Shown here: positions 41,514-49,576 of the stretch, piece after piece | Layout: every line of letters begins with the position of its first letter | Numbering within the stretch: the stretch's first letter is position 1 | NCBI RefSeq assembly: GCF_002979555.1 | Contig: NZ_PCOZ01000002.1 | Location: 310,001 to 374,000, forward strand | DNA length: 64,000 nt | DNA from: Pseudomonas sp. MYb60 | GTDB lineage: Bacteria; Pseudomonadota; Gammaproteobacteria; Pseudomonadales; Pseudomonadaceae | Direction: 5' to 3' | Program-made: the position numbers and the translations under genes | The notes under the pieces: generated by a model | The model's input: only the letters and a program-made list of their open reading frames with translations | Databases searched by the model: none | What the model was told of the DNA's origin: nothing

Positions 41514-41550
41514 CGGCGCAGCCTCCCCCAGGCTGCGCCGACTTTGTTTC
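41514..41550 (+). terminator. Terminator after ridA
   Basis: A perfect 11-bp stem CGGCGCAGCCT/AGGCTGCGCCG with a CCCCC loop, followed by a weak T-rich tail ACTTTGTTT. Confidence 0.75.
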
Positions 41551-41564
41551 AGAAGGATTTCGTC

Positions 41565-42308
41565 ATGCGCAAAGCGCTCCTGGCCACATCATTGCTCACC
41601 CTGCTGCTCGGCGGCTGCGCCAGCAACCCCGCGGACCTGGATGTGAGCGGCACCTGGATCAACCAGGTCGCCATCGATGCGGCTGCCAAAGGCGGCCCTT
41701 TGCGTGAAGCCCTGCAAAGCTTCGGCCCGACCCTCGAATGGGAGGTCAACACCAAAGCTGCGCAGGCGCGCTACTACAACGGCTTTGAAGTCGCAGAAGG
41801 CAAGCTGCTCGGCGAAAAATCCGGCGCCTGGAGCGTGGACTTCTACGGCAGCTCCGCCACCGAACTCAAGCGCAAAGGCAAGCAACTACAGCAAGTGGCC
41901 AACGACAATGAGCCTGAGCAACTGTTCGCCCGTCCCAAAGAGCCCGCACCGGACGGCGCGCCCTTGGGCGCCAACTTCGAGCGTGCGCTGTATGCCGCCT
42001 ATATGGGCGGTGACTGGAAAATCCTCGACGGCTTCGGCAGCGGCGCCATCGTCCAATTCCAGGCCAACGGCAAAGTGGCCGGCCTGCCCAATGTTGATCA
42101 GTACTCGCTATGCCTGGCGGGCGATTGCGCGTCCATGAGCGGTGGCTATGACAGCATCTGGCTGCAGCTGAATGGCCAGGGCAACCCCTGGATTTTCGTC
42201 CGCAAGGACAAGCAACTGGAAATCTTCCAGGCCGTGAACACCGCACAGGCGGACGAGGTACCCCAGTTCACCCCCGGCCCCCGCCAATGGCTGCTGGAAA
42301 AACAGTGA
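41565..42308 (+). CDS. Lipoprotein of unknown function, first copy of a tandem pair
   Basis: A 247-residue protein with a lipoprotein signal (MRKALLATSLLTLLLGGCAS, lipobox LGGC), so it is probably envelope-anchored. I do not recognise a named domain. Repeated motifs shared with the downstream copy are SGTWINQVAIDAAAKGGPL, LEWEV, CLAGDCAS and a C-terminal block from WIFVRK to the stop. Those last 40 codons are almost identical in the two copies at DNA level, whereas the rest is only moderately similar (see findings). AGAAGGA precedes the ATG at 41565. A terminator separates it from the second copy. It may bind a ligand or sense the envelope, but nothing shows this. Confidence 0.85.
   Translation: MRKALLATSLLTLLLGGCASNPADLDVSGTWINQVAIDAAAKGGPLREALQSFGPTLEWEVNTKAAQARYYNGFEVAEGKLLGEKSGAWSVDFYGSSATELKRKGKQLQQVANDNEPEQLFARPKEPAPDGAPLGANFERALYAAYMGGDWKILDGFGSGAIVQFQANGKVAGLPNVDQYSLCLAGDCASMSGGYDSIWLQLNGQGNPWIFVRKDKQLEIFQAVNTAQADEVPQFTPGPRQWLLEKQ
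42187..42306 (+). repeat. 3' homology block, copy A
   Basis: 120 bases covering the last 40 codons of the first tandem gene, identical to 42978-43097 at 115 positions. The differences are four synonymous or conservative changes plus one Asp-to-Gly codon. Confidence 0.9.
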
Positions 42309-42316
42309 TACAGAAC

Positions 42317-42344
42317 AAAGGAGCCGAAAGGCTCCTTTTTCTTT
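42317..42344 (+). terminator. Terminator between the tandem copies
   Basis: A perfect nine-pair stem AAAGGAGCC/GGCTCCTTT with a GAAA tetraloop and a T-rich tail, directly after the first copy. The second copy therefore probably has its own promoter or depends on read-through. Confidence 0.92.
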
Positions 42345-42382
42345 AGCCTGCGCGTGGTTGGAAACTGCCTCAGGACAGCCTC

Positions 42383-43099
42383 ATGCTCAAACTGCTCGCC
42401 CTCGGATTATCGTTACTGATTAGCCACGCCCAGGCAGCCCCCGATATCAACGGTATCTGGGTCAACCGAGCCTTGATCGATGCCGCGGCTCAAGGCGGCC
42501 CATTGAATACCGCAGGCGCGCACCTCGAATGGGAGATCGACACCCGCAACGCCATGGCGCGCGTCAGCAATGGCTTCGAAACCGGCGAAGGCCAGTTGCG
42601 GCAGACCAGCCCCGATACCTGGACCGTCGATTACGACGGCCACAGCATCAACACGCTGCGCCTGGAAGGCGAGCAACTGATTCAACTGGCCCAGGCGCAT
42701 ACCCCCCAACAGACATTTCATCGGCCGATCGAAGTGCCCACCGCGGGAGCGAAATGGGGGAGCACCTTCCGAAAAGCCCTGAACACGGCCTATCTGGGCG
42801 GCCAGTGGCGCATTACGCAGGGCCCAGGCACAGGTGATGCCCTCGTTTTCACAGCGGATGGGCGCGTTTCAGGGCTGCCTGACACCGTCAGCTATGAACT
42901 CTGCCTCGACGGTGACTGCGCCTCCCAAGGGGCAGGCCATGACACGATGTATCTGAGCACTGAAGCCCAAGGTGATACCTGGATTTTCGTCCGCAAGGGC
43001 AAGCAGCTGGAAATCTTCCAGGCCGTGAACACCGCACAGGCGGACGAGGTGCCTCAGCTCACCCCCGGCCCCCGCCAATGGCTGCTGGAAAAACAGTAA
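42383..43099 (+). CDS. Secreted protein of unknown function, second copy of a tandem pair
   Basis: A 238-residue paralogue of the preceding lipoprotein. It has an ordinary signal peptide, MLKLLALGLSLLISHAQA, cleaved near Ala18, and no lipobox, so it should be soluble and periplasmic rather than membrane-anchored. Shared motifs are GIWVNRALIDAAAQGGPL, LEWEI, NGFETGEGQL and CLDGDCASQ. The last 40 codons repeat those of the first copy with five DNA differences in 120 bases. The start follows a weak site; CTCATG sits 38 bases after the terminator. No known domain is recognised. The convergent epimerase-like gene ends 32 bases downstream. Confidence 0.85.
   Translation: MLKLLALGLSLLISHAQAAPDINGIWVNRALIDAAAQGGPLNTAGAHLEWEIDTRNAMARVSNGFETGEGQLRQTSPDTWTVDYDGHSINTLRLEGEQLIQLAQAHTPQQTFHRPIEVPTAGAKWGSTFRKALNTAYLGGQWRITQGPGTGDALVFTADGRVSGLPDTVSYELCLDGDCASQGAGHDTMYLSTEAQGDTWIFVRKGKQLEIFQAVNTAQADEVPQLTPGPRQWLLEKQ
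42978..43097 (+). repeat. 3' homology block, copy B
   Basis: 120 bases covering the last 40 codons of the second tandem gene; partner of 42187-42306. The identity drops sharply just upstream of this block. Confidence 0.9.
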
Positions 43100-43131
43100 A
43101 CCGCCTCACGAAAATGAAGGTGGGACCGAAC

Positions 43132-43986
43132 TCAGCCTTTGAGTATTGCCGCGTAACCTTCACGGTAGGTCGGGTAGGTCGGCGTCCACCCCAGCGCCTT
43201 GGCTCGCGCGTTGCTGCACTGCTTACTCCCCGCACGCCGCACGCTGGCGTCATCCGCCCACTCGGTCACACCCAGATACTCCCGCAACCAGCCCACCACC
43301 TCGGCCAGCGGCGCCGGCGCATCGTCGACGCCGATGTAAACCTTGTCCAGCGAACCGCCCTTCTCCACATGGTGCAGCAAAAACGCCAGCAACCCGGCGG
43401 CATCTTCCGCGTGAATACGGTTGCCATATAAAGGAGGGTCGATGGCCACGCGATAGCCTTGCCGCACCTGGGTCAGCAGCCATTCGCGACCCGGGCCATA
43501 AATGCCGGTCAACCGCACCACACTGGCGGGAATGCCGCTGTTGAGCGCGACCTGCTCGGCTTCCAGCATCACCTGCCCGGAATACCCCAGGGCCTGGGTG
43601 TCGGATGTTTCGTCGACCCATTCACCATTCTGCTGCCCATACACACTGCTGCTGGAGACAAACAGCAGGTGTTTCGGTGCCTGGCCGTAGTCATCCAGCC
43701 ACTCCAGCACATGTTTCAAACCTTCAACGTAAGCGGCGCGATACCCGGCCTCATCGTGGTCCGTCGCAGCCGCGCAGTACACCAGGTAATCCACCCCGCC
43801 AATCGGCCAGGTGTCCGGGCACTCCTTGTTGAAGAGGTCTCCGGCAATGCCAATCACGCCTTCGGGAAGGCGCGAAACATCACGCCGCAGGCCGTGAACC
43901 TCCCATTCCGAGGCAAGCAATTGCCTAGCCAACCGACTACCCACGTCACCGCATCCGGCAATCACAACAGAAGGCGCAGACATCAC
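43132..43986 (-). CDS. NAD-dependent epimerase/dehydratase-like protein (YeeZ family)
   Basis: A 284-residue extended SDR-fold protein. The N-terminal nucleotide-binding region is VVIAGCGDVGSRLARQLLASEW, with a short-chain-type LLFVSSSSVYGQQ and VRLTGIYGPGREWLL; the usual YxxxK catalytic pair is replaced by a YSGQVMLEAE segment, so catalysis is uncertain. It resembles YeeZ, an atypical SDR protein of unknown role. The start has CGGAG seven bases upstream. It is divergent from exbB. Confidence 0.87.
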   Translation of the reverse strand: MMSAPSVVIAGCGDVGSRLARQLLASEWEVHGLRRDVSRLPEGVIGIAGDLFNKECPDTWPIGGVDYLVYCAAATDHDEAGYRAAYVEGLKHVLEWLDDYGQAPKHLLFVSSSSVYGQQNGEWVDETSDTQALGYSGQVMLEAEQVALNSGIPASVVRLTGIYGPGREWLLTQVRQGYRVAIDPPLYGNRIHAEDAAGLLAFLLHHVEKGGSLDKVYIGVDDAPAPLAEVVGWLREYLGVTEWADDASVRRAGSKQCSNARAKALGWTPTYPTYREGYAAILKG

Positions 43987-44072
43987 AAAACTCCGTACTG
44001 AAAGGTCTAGGTTAGCCCTCGCAGCAGACCGGCGGCCAGAAAAAGCACAAATAAAGTTACTGTATTACTTCT

Positions 44073-44100
44073 GTTAACAAGAATTACTTGCAATAATAAC
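44073..44100 (+). promoter_or_regulatory. AT-rich candidate Fur site upstream of exbB
   Basis: An AT-rich stretch with GTTA...TAAC and CAAG...CTTG inverted elements, about 72 bases before exbB. TonB systems are commonly Fur-regulated, but the match to the Fur consensus is poor, so this is only a candidate. Confidence 0.3.
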
Positions 44101-44171
44101 CGCCCATTTGTCCTCGACCCCTTTGGGTTTGGAAGGACGATCACTCATTTTTTCTCTCAGGTCCGGCCAGC

Positions 44172-45119
44172 ATGACACGTAATACAACCCCCGCTTCGCC
44201 TACCACATCCCGCGCCTGGCGCGCGATTGCAGCGCTGGTGTTCAGCGTATTGCTGGCACCGACCGCTGCATTCGCTGATGCCACCGCCCCTGCCACCCCG
44301 GCGGCGGCTGAGCAATCCACTGCGGCTCCAGCGGCCACCGACCCGGCCCTGGCTGCCGACCCGGCGGGCGCCGATGAAACCGGTGTGGTCCTAGAAGAAG
44401 ACAACACCCTGGGCATGGCACACGACCTGTCCCCATGGGGCATGTATCAGAACGCTGACGTGGTGGTGAAAGCCGTGATGATCGGCCTGGCTATCGCCTC
44501 GATCATCACCTGGACCATCTGGATCGCCAAAGGCTTCGAACTGCTGGGCGCCAAGCGTCGCCTGCGCACCGAGATCGTCCACCTCAAAAAGGCCACCACC
44601 CTCAAGGAAGCCAGCGAAAGCGCGACCAAGAAGGGCACCCTGGCCAACACACTGGTGCACGACGCGCTGGAAGAAATGCGCCTGTCGGCCAACACCCGCG
44701 AAAAAGAAGGCATCAAGGAACGTGTGGCTTTCCGCCTCGAGCGCCTGGTTGCCGCCTGCGGCCGTAACATGAGCAGCGGCACCGGCGTGCTGGCGACCAT
44801 CGGTTCCACCGCGCCGTTCGTCGGCCTGTTCGGTACCGTGTGGGGCATCATGAACAGCTTCATCGGCATCGCCAAAACCCAGACCACCAACCTCGCCGTC
44901 GTTGCCCCTGGTATCGCCGAAGCCCTGCTGGCCACCGCCCTGGGCCTGGTTGCCGCGATTCCTGCGGTAGTGATCTACAACGTCTTCGCCCGTTCGATTG
45001 CCGGCTACAAGGCCCAGGTATCGGACGCGTCGGCGGAAGTCCTGCTGCTGGTCAGCCGCGACCTCGATCACCTGCCTACCGAGCGCAGCTCGCAACCGCA
45101 CATGGTGAAAGTGGGGTAA
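44172..45119 (+). CDS. exbB: TonB-system energiser ExbB
   Basis: A 315-residue inner membrane MotA/TolQ/ExbB family protein. After a hydrophobic signal (AALVFSVLLAPTAAFA) comes an Ala/Pro-rich periplasmic stretch (about 38-75) typical of Pseudomonas ExbB. Three later membrane helices include VKAVMIGLAIASIITWTIWIAKGF, and the GSTAPFVGLFGTVWGIMNSF and LATALGLVAAIPAVVIYNVFA regions. With ExbD it uses the proton gradient to drive TonB. The gene begins an exbB-exbD-tonB operon; exbD starts six bases after its stop. An AT-rich region of about 185 bases lies upstream. Confidence 0.95.
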   Translation: MTRNTTPASPTTSRAWRAIAALVFSVLLAPTAAFADATAPATPAAAEQSTAAPAATDPALAADPAGADETGVVLEEDNTLGMAHDLSPWGMYQNADVVVKAVMIGLAIASIITWTIWIAKGFELLGAKRRLRTEIVHLKKATTLKEASESATKKGTLANTLVHDALEEMRLSANTREKEGIKERVAFRLERLVAACGRNMSSGTGVLATIGSTAPFVGLFGTVWGIMNSFIGIAKTQTTNLAVVAPGIAEALLATALGLVAAIPAVVIYNVFARSIAGYKAQVSDASAEVLLLVSRDLDHLPTERSSQPHMVKVG

Positions 45120-45125
45120 TCGGCC

Positions 45126-45551
45126 ATGGGCCTGCATTTGAATCAAGGCGACGACGAACTCGTCGAGAACCACGAAATCAACGTTACGCCGTTCATCGAC
45201 GTGATGCTGGTGCTGCTGATCATCTTCATGGTGGCGGCACCCTTGGCCACCGTGGACATCAAGGTTGACCTGCCTGCCTCCAGCGCCAAGCCGGCGCCGC
45301 GACCGGAGAAGCCGGTATTCCTCAGCGTCAAGGCAGACCAGCGTCTGTTCCTGGGCGAAGAAGAAGTCAAGGCTGAAACCCTGGGGCCGGTGCTCGACGC
45401 CAAGACCCAAGGCAAGAAGGACACGACGATCTTCTTCCAGGCTGACAAAGGCGTGGACTACGGCGACCTGATGAGCGTGATGGATGCCCTGCGGGCAGCC
45501 GGTTACCTCAAGGTAGGCCTGGTCGGACTTGAGACGGCAGCCAAAAAATGA
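45126..45551 (+). CDS. exbD: TonB-system energiser ExbD
   Basis: A 141-residue protein with one membrane helix (INVTPFIDVMLVLLIIFMVAAPLATV) containing the proton-conducting aspartate in PFIDVMLVLL. The periplasmic C-terminal domain has VFLSVKADQRLFLGEE and ADKGVDYGDLMSVMDALRAAGY. It is the second gene of the operon and overlaps tonB by four bases (ATGA). Confidence 0.95.
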   Translation: MGLHLNQGDDELVENHEINVTPFIDVMLVLLIIFMVAAPLATVDIKVDLPASSAKPAPRPEKPVFLSVKADQRLFLGEEEVKAETLGPVLDAKTQGKKDTTIFFQADKGVDYGDLMSVMDALRAAGYLKVGLVGLETAAKK

Positions 45552-46297
45552 TCACGACGCGCCACAAACTGACGCGTTATGGCACCAGCCTCGCCGTCGT
45601 GCTGGGCGTGCATGCCGTCGCGATTGCCATCGCGCTTCACTGGTCGGCGCCGCATACGGTGCAGTTGCCACCGGCTGCCATGGTCATCGACCTGGCACCG
45701 ATGCCAGCCCCACCGCCGCCGGCACCGCCCAAGGTGGTAACGCCGCCGCAACCGCCTGCGCCGGTCGAGGAGCTGCCGCTGCCGAAACTGGCCGAGGCGC
45801 CCAAGCCGACGATCCAGGTGCCAAAGCCGGTCAAGCCAAAACCCAAGCCGCAACCGCCAAAACCGGTAGAGAAGAAGGTCGAGCCGCCCAAGGAGAAGCC
45901 CTCCGAGGACCCGCCGAGCGACGCTCCGCCGACTCAGGCACCGGCTGAAAAATCTGCCCAGCCCGTACCCGGCCCGTCTCCGCAGCAAATCGCAGCGAAG
46001 GCCTCCTGGGAAGGCTCCCTGCTGGCGCACTTGCAGAAGTACAAGAAGTACCCGCCCGGCGCCCAGGCCCGTGGCAAGGAAGGCCTGAACCGCCTGAAGT
46101 TCGTGGTCGATGCAGACGGCAACGTGCTGTCCTACGAGTTGGTGGGCCGCTCCGGCAACGCCGACCTGGACCGCGCGACCCTGGACATGATTCGTCGTGC
46201 CCAGCCGCTGCCGAAACCGCCGGCGGACATGCTCAAGGGTGGCAGTATCGAGATCGTTGCACCGTTCGTGTACAACATCGAGAAACGTCGCCGGTAA
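45548..46297 (+). CDS. tonB: TonB protein
   Basis: A 249-residue TonB. The N-terminal anchor helix is SLAVVLGVHAVAIAIALHWSA. A Pro/Lys-rich periplasmic spacer follows (about 45-130, with repeated KPKPKPQPPKPVEKK-type and PPP segments), then a C-terminal TonB domain with EGSLLAHLQKYKKYPPGAQARGKEGL and VLSYELVGRSGNADLD. It carries energy to outer-membrane receptors such as siderophore and vitamin B12 transporters. It overlaps exbD by four bases. A REP hairpin follows the stop. Confidence 0.95.
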   Translation: MITTRHKLTRYGTSLAVVLGVHAVAIAIALHWSAPHTVQLPPAAMVIDLAPMPAPPPPAPPKVVTPPQPPAPVEELPLPKLAEAPKPTIQVPKPVKPKPKPQPPKPVEKKVEPPKEKPSEDPPSDAPPTQAPAEKSAQPVPGPSPQQIAAKASWEGSLLAHLQKYKKYPPGAQARGKEGLNRLKFVVDADGNVLSYELVGRSGNADLDRATLDMIRRAQPLPKPPADMLKGGSIEIVAPFVYNIEKRRR

Positions 46298-46313
46298 AGG
46301 CAAGCAGGGACCA

Positions 46314-46344
46314 ATGCGGGAGGGGGCAAGCCTCCCTCCCACAT
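46314..46344. repeat. REP hairpin between tonB and oxyR
   Basis: Stem ATGCGGGAGGG/CCCTCCCACAT with one mismatch around a GGGCAAGCCT centre. The flanking genes are in the same direction, so here the element is in tandem rather than convergent context. Confidence 0.85.
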
Positions 46345-46466
46345 TTGGTTTCACCGGCCCGGAAAAACTTCGCACATTCCTCGCTCAATCCCCAACAAAG
46401 TTCTGATAACGTGCGTCTATCGATTGCAGCCGGTATGCTTGGCCCGCAACCTCATGGACGCTCGCT

Positions 46467-47387
46467 ATGACTCTCACAGAATTACGCTACATCGTTACCC
46501 TCGCCCAAGAGCAGCACTTTGGCCACGCGGCTGAGCGTTGCCACGTCAGCCAGCCGACGCTGTCGGTGGGTGTGAAAAAGCTTGAAGACGAACTCGGTGT
46601 GCTGATTTTCGAGCGCAGCAAGAGCGCCGTGCGCCTAACTCCGGTGGGCGAAGGCATCGTGGCCCAGGCCCAGAAGGTGCTGGAACAGGCCCAAAGCATT
46701 CGCGAACTGGCGCAGGCCGGCAAGAACCAGCTGACCGCCCCGCTGAAAGTCGGCGCCATCTATACCGTCGGCCCCTACCTGTTTCCGCATCTGATCCCGC
46801 AACTGCACCGCGTTGCGCCACAGATGCCGCTCTACATCGAAGAAAACTTCACCCACGTACTGCGCGACAAACTGCGCAACGGCGAGCTGGACGCGATCAT
46901 CATCGCCCTGCCGTTCAACGAGGCCGACGTACTCACCCTGCCGCTCTACGATGAGCCGTTCCAGGTGCTGATGCCCGCCGACCACCCGTGGACCAAAAAG
47001 GACACCATCGACGCCGCCCTGCTCAACGACAAGAGCCTGCTGCTGCTCGGCGAAGGCCACTGCTTCCGCGATCAAGTGCTTGAAGCCTGCCCGACCCTCA
47101 CCAAGGGCAACGACGGCGCCAAGCACACCACGGTGGAATCCAGCTCCCTGGAAACCATTCGGCACATGGTCGCGTCCGGCCTGGGCATCTCGATCCTGCC
47201 GCTGTCGGCCGTAGACAGCCATCACTACGCCCCCGGCGTGATCGAAGTACGCCCGCTCACCCCGCCGGTGCCCTTCCGTACCGTGGCGATTGCCTGGCGT
47301 GCCAGCTTCCCTCGGCCGAAAGCCATTGAGATCCTCGCCGACTCGATCCGTTTGTGCTCGGTGGCCAAGCCGCCTGCTGCGAGCTAA
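46467..47387 (+). CDS. oxyR: Hydrogen peroxide-sensing regulator OxyR
   Basis: A 306-residue LysR-family regulator. The HTH is MTLTELRYIVTLAQEQHFGHAAERCHVSQPTLSVGVKKLEDELG. The two redox cysteines fall exactly at residues 199 and 208 in LLGEGHCFRDQVLEACPTL, where H2O2 forms a disulphide. It activates katB, ahpC and related peroxide-defence genes. recG starts eight bases after its stop, the usual Pseudomonas oxyR-recG pair, so the two are probably cotranscribed. Confidence 0.97.
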   Translation: MTLTELRYIVTLAQEQHFGHAAERCHVSQPTLSVGVKKLEDELGVLIFERSKSAVRLTPVGEGIVAQAQKVLEQAQSIRELAQAGKNQLTAPLKVGAIYTVGPYLFPHLIPQLHRVAPQMPLYIEENFTHVLRDKLRNGELDAIIIALPFNEADVLTLPLYDEPFQVLMPADHPWTKKDTIDAALLNDKSLLLLGEGHCFRDQVLEACPTLTKGNDGAKHTTVESSSLETIRHMVASGLGISILPLSAVDSHHYAPGVIEVRPLTPPVPFRTVAIAWRASFPRPKAIEILADSIRLCSVAKPPAAS

Positions 47388-47395
47388 GTACCGGT

Positions 47396-49471
47396 ATGAC
47401 TGAGCTGTCGCAGGTGTCGGTGACGGCACTCAAGGGTGTCGGTGAAGCCATGGCCGAGAAGTTGGCCAAGGTCGGCCTGGAGAATCTCCAGGACGTATTG
47501 TTTCACCTGCCCCTGCGTTATCAGGACCGCACCCGCGTGGTGCCCATCGGCCAATTGCGGCCAGGACAGGACGCGGTGGTCGAAGGCACCGTCAGCGGCG
47601 CCGACGTGGTGATGGGCAAGCGCCGCAGCCTGGTGGTGCGCCTGCAGGACGGCACTGGCGGCCTGAGCTTGCGTTTCTACCATTTCAGCAATGCGCAAAA
47701 GGACGGCCTCAAGCGTGGCACCCGCGTGCGGTGCTACGGCGAAGCACGCCCCGGTGCCTCCGGCCTGGAGATCTACCACCCGGAATACCGCGCCATCACC
47801 GGCGACGAGCCGCCGCCGGTGGACACCACCCTCACGCCGATCTACCCGCTCACCGAAGGCCTGACCCAACAGCGCCTGCGCCAGCTGTGCACCCAGACCC
47901 TGACAATGCTCGGCCCGCAAAGCCTGCCCGACTGGCTGCCCCTGGAGCTGGCCCGCGATTACCAACTGGCGCCGCTGGACGATGCGATCCGCTACCTGCA
48001 TCACCCGCCGGCCGATGCCGATGTGGACGAACTGGCGCTGGGTCATCACTGGGCCCAGCACCGCCTGGCCTTTGAAGAACTGCTGACCCACCAACTGTCC
48101 CAGCAGCGCCTGCGCGAAAGCATGCGTTCTCTGCGCGCACCGGCGATGCCCAAGGCCACCCAGCTGCCGGCGCAATACCTGGCCAACCTCGGCTTCGCGC
48201 CGACCGGTGCCCAGCAGCGCGTCGGCAACGAAATTGCCTACGACCTCAGTCAGCAAGAGCCGATGTTGCGCCTGATCCAGGGCGACGTGGGCGCGGGCAA
48301 GACCGTGGTCGCCGCCCTTGCTGCCCTGCAGGCACTGGAAGCCGGATACCAGGTGGCGCTGATGGCGCCCACCGAGATCCTCGCCGAGCAACACTTCATC
48401 ACCTTCAAGCGCTGGCTCGAACCCCTGGGCCTTGAAGTGGCGTGGCTGGCAGGCAAGCTCAAGGGCAAGAACCGCATTTCGGCGCTGGAGCAGATTGCCG
48501 GCGGCGCACCGATGGTGGTGGGCACCCACGCGCTGTTCCAGGACGAAGTGAAGTTCAAGAATCTCGCGCTGGTGATCATCGACGAACAACATCGCTTCGG
48601 CGTGCAACAACGCCTGGCCCTGCGTCAGAAAGGTGTGGGCGGGCGCATGAACCCGCACCAGTTGATCATGACTGCCACACCGATCCCGCGCACCCTGGCG
48701 ATGAGCGCCTATGCCGACCTCGACACCTCGATCCTCGACGAACTGCCGCCCGGCCGCACCCCGGTCAATACGGTGTTGGTCACCGACACCCGGCGTGTCG
48801 AAGTGATCGAGCGGGTACGCGGTGCCTGCGCCGAAGGCCGCCAGGCGTACTGGGTGTGCACGCTGATCGAAGAATCCGAAGAGCTGACCTGCCAGGCCGC
48901 CGAAACCACGTATGAAGACCTCACCAGCGCCCTCGGCGAGCTCAAGGTCGGGCTGATCCACGGGCGCATGAAACCGGTGGAAAAAGCTGCGGTGATGGCC
49001 GAGTTCAAGGCCGGCAACCTGCAACTGCTGGTGGCTACGACGGTGATCGAAGTCGGCGTGGACGTTCCCAACGCCAGCCTGATGATCATCGAAAACCCCG
49101 AGCGCCTGGGCCTGGCCCAATTGCACCAACTGCGCGGCCGCGTAGGACGGGGCAGTGCCGCCAGCCATTGCGTGCTGCTGTACCACCCGCCACTGTCCCA
49201 GATCGGTCGCCAGCGCCTGGGCATCATGCGCGAAACCAACGACGGTTTTGTCATCGCCGAAAAGGACCTGGAACTGCGCGGCCCCGGCGAAATGCTCGGC
49301 ACCCGCCAGACCGGCTTGCTGCAATTCAAGGTCGCCGACCTGATGCGCGACGCCGACCTGCTCCCCGCCGTGCGCGATGCCGCGCAGGCCCTGCTCGAGC
49401 GCTGGCCGGACCACGTCAGCCCGCTCCTCGACCGCTGGCTGCGCCACGGCCAGCAATACGGCCAGGTCTGA
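47396..49471 (+). CDS. recG: ATP-dependent DNA helicase RecG
   Basis: A 691-residue branch-migration helicase. An N-terminal wedge/OB domain (about 50-150; VVEGTVSGADVVMGKRRSLVVRLQDGTGGLSLRFYHF) precedes the SF2 motor with Walker A GDVGAGKT, DEQHRFG, MTATPIPRTL, TTVIEVGVDVPNA and QLRGRVGRG. The C-terminal region carries GPGEMLGTRQTGL. It reverses and restarts stalled forks. The ATG at 47396 fits the family N-terminus and leaves eight bases to oxyR; earlier start codons lie within oxyR. Confidence 0.96.
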   Translation: MTELSQVSVTALKGVGEAMAEKLAKVGLENLQDVLFHLPLRYQDRTRVVPIGQLRPGQDAVVEGTVSGADVVMGKRRSLVVRLQDGTGGLSLRFYHFSNAQKDGLKRGTRVRCYGEARPGASGLEIYHPEYRAITGDEPPPVDTTLTPIYPLTEGLTQQRLRQLCTQTLTMLGPQSLPDWLPLELARDYQLAPLDDAIRYLHHPPADADVDELALGHHWAQHRLAFEELLTHQLSQQRLRESMRSLRAPAMPKATQLPAQYLANLGFAPTGAQQRVGNEIAYDLSQQEPMLRLIQGDVGAGKTVVAALAALQALEAGYQVALMAPTEILAEQHFITFKRWLEPLGLEVAWLAGKLKGKNRISALEQIAGGAPMVVGTHALFQDEVKFKNLALVIIDEQHRFGVQQRLALRQKGVGGRMNPHQLIMTATPIPRTLAMSAYADLDTSILDELPPGRTPVNTVLVTDTRRVEVIERVRGACAEGRQAYWVCTLIEESEELTCQAAETTYEDLTSALGELKVGLIHGRMKPVEKAAVMAEFKAGNLQLLVATTVIEVGVDVPNASLMIIENPERLGLAQLHQLRGRVGRGSAASHCVLLYHPPLSQIGRQRLGIMRETNDGFVIAEKDLELRGPGEMLGTRQTGLLQFKVADLMRDADLLPAVRDAAQALLERWPDHVSPLLDRWLRHGQQYGQV

Positions 49472-49576
49472 CCCTTGGAGGGTTTGTCGCCAACCACGTC
49501 ACAAACCACAGTTAGGCGACCAACATAGGTATCAAGCTGGTTATACTTCGTGGACTGTAAGAAATTGGATCCGGCC

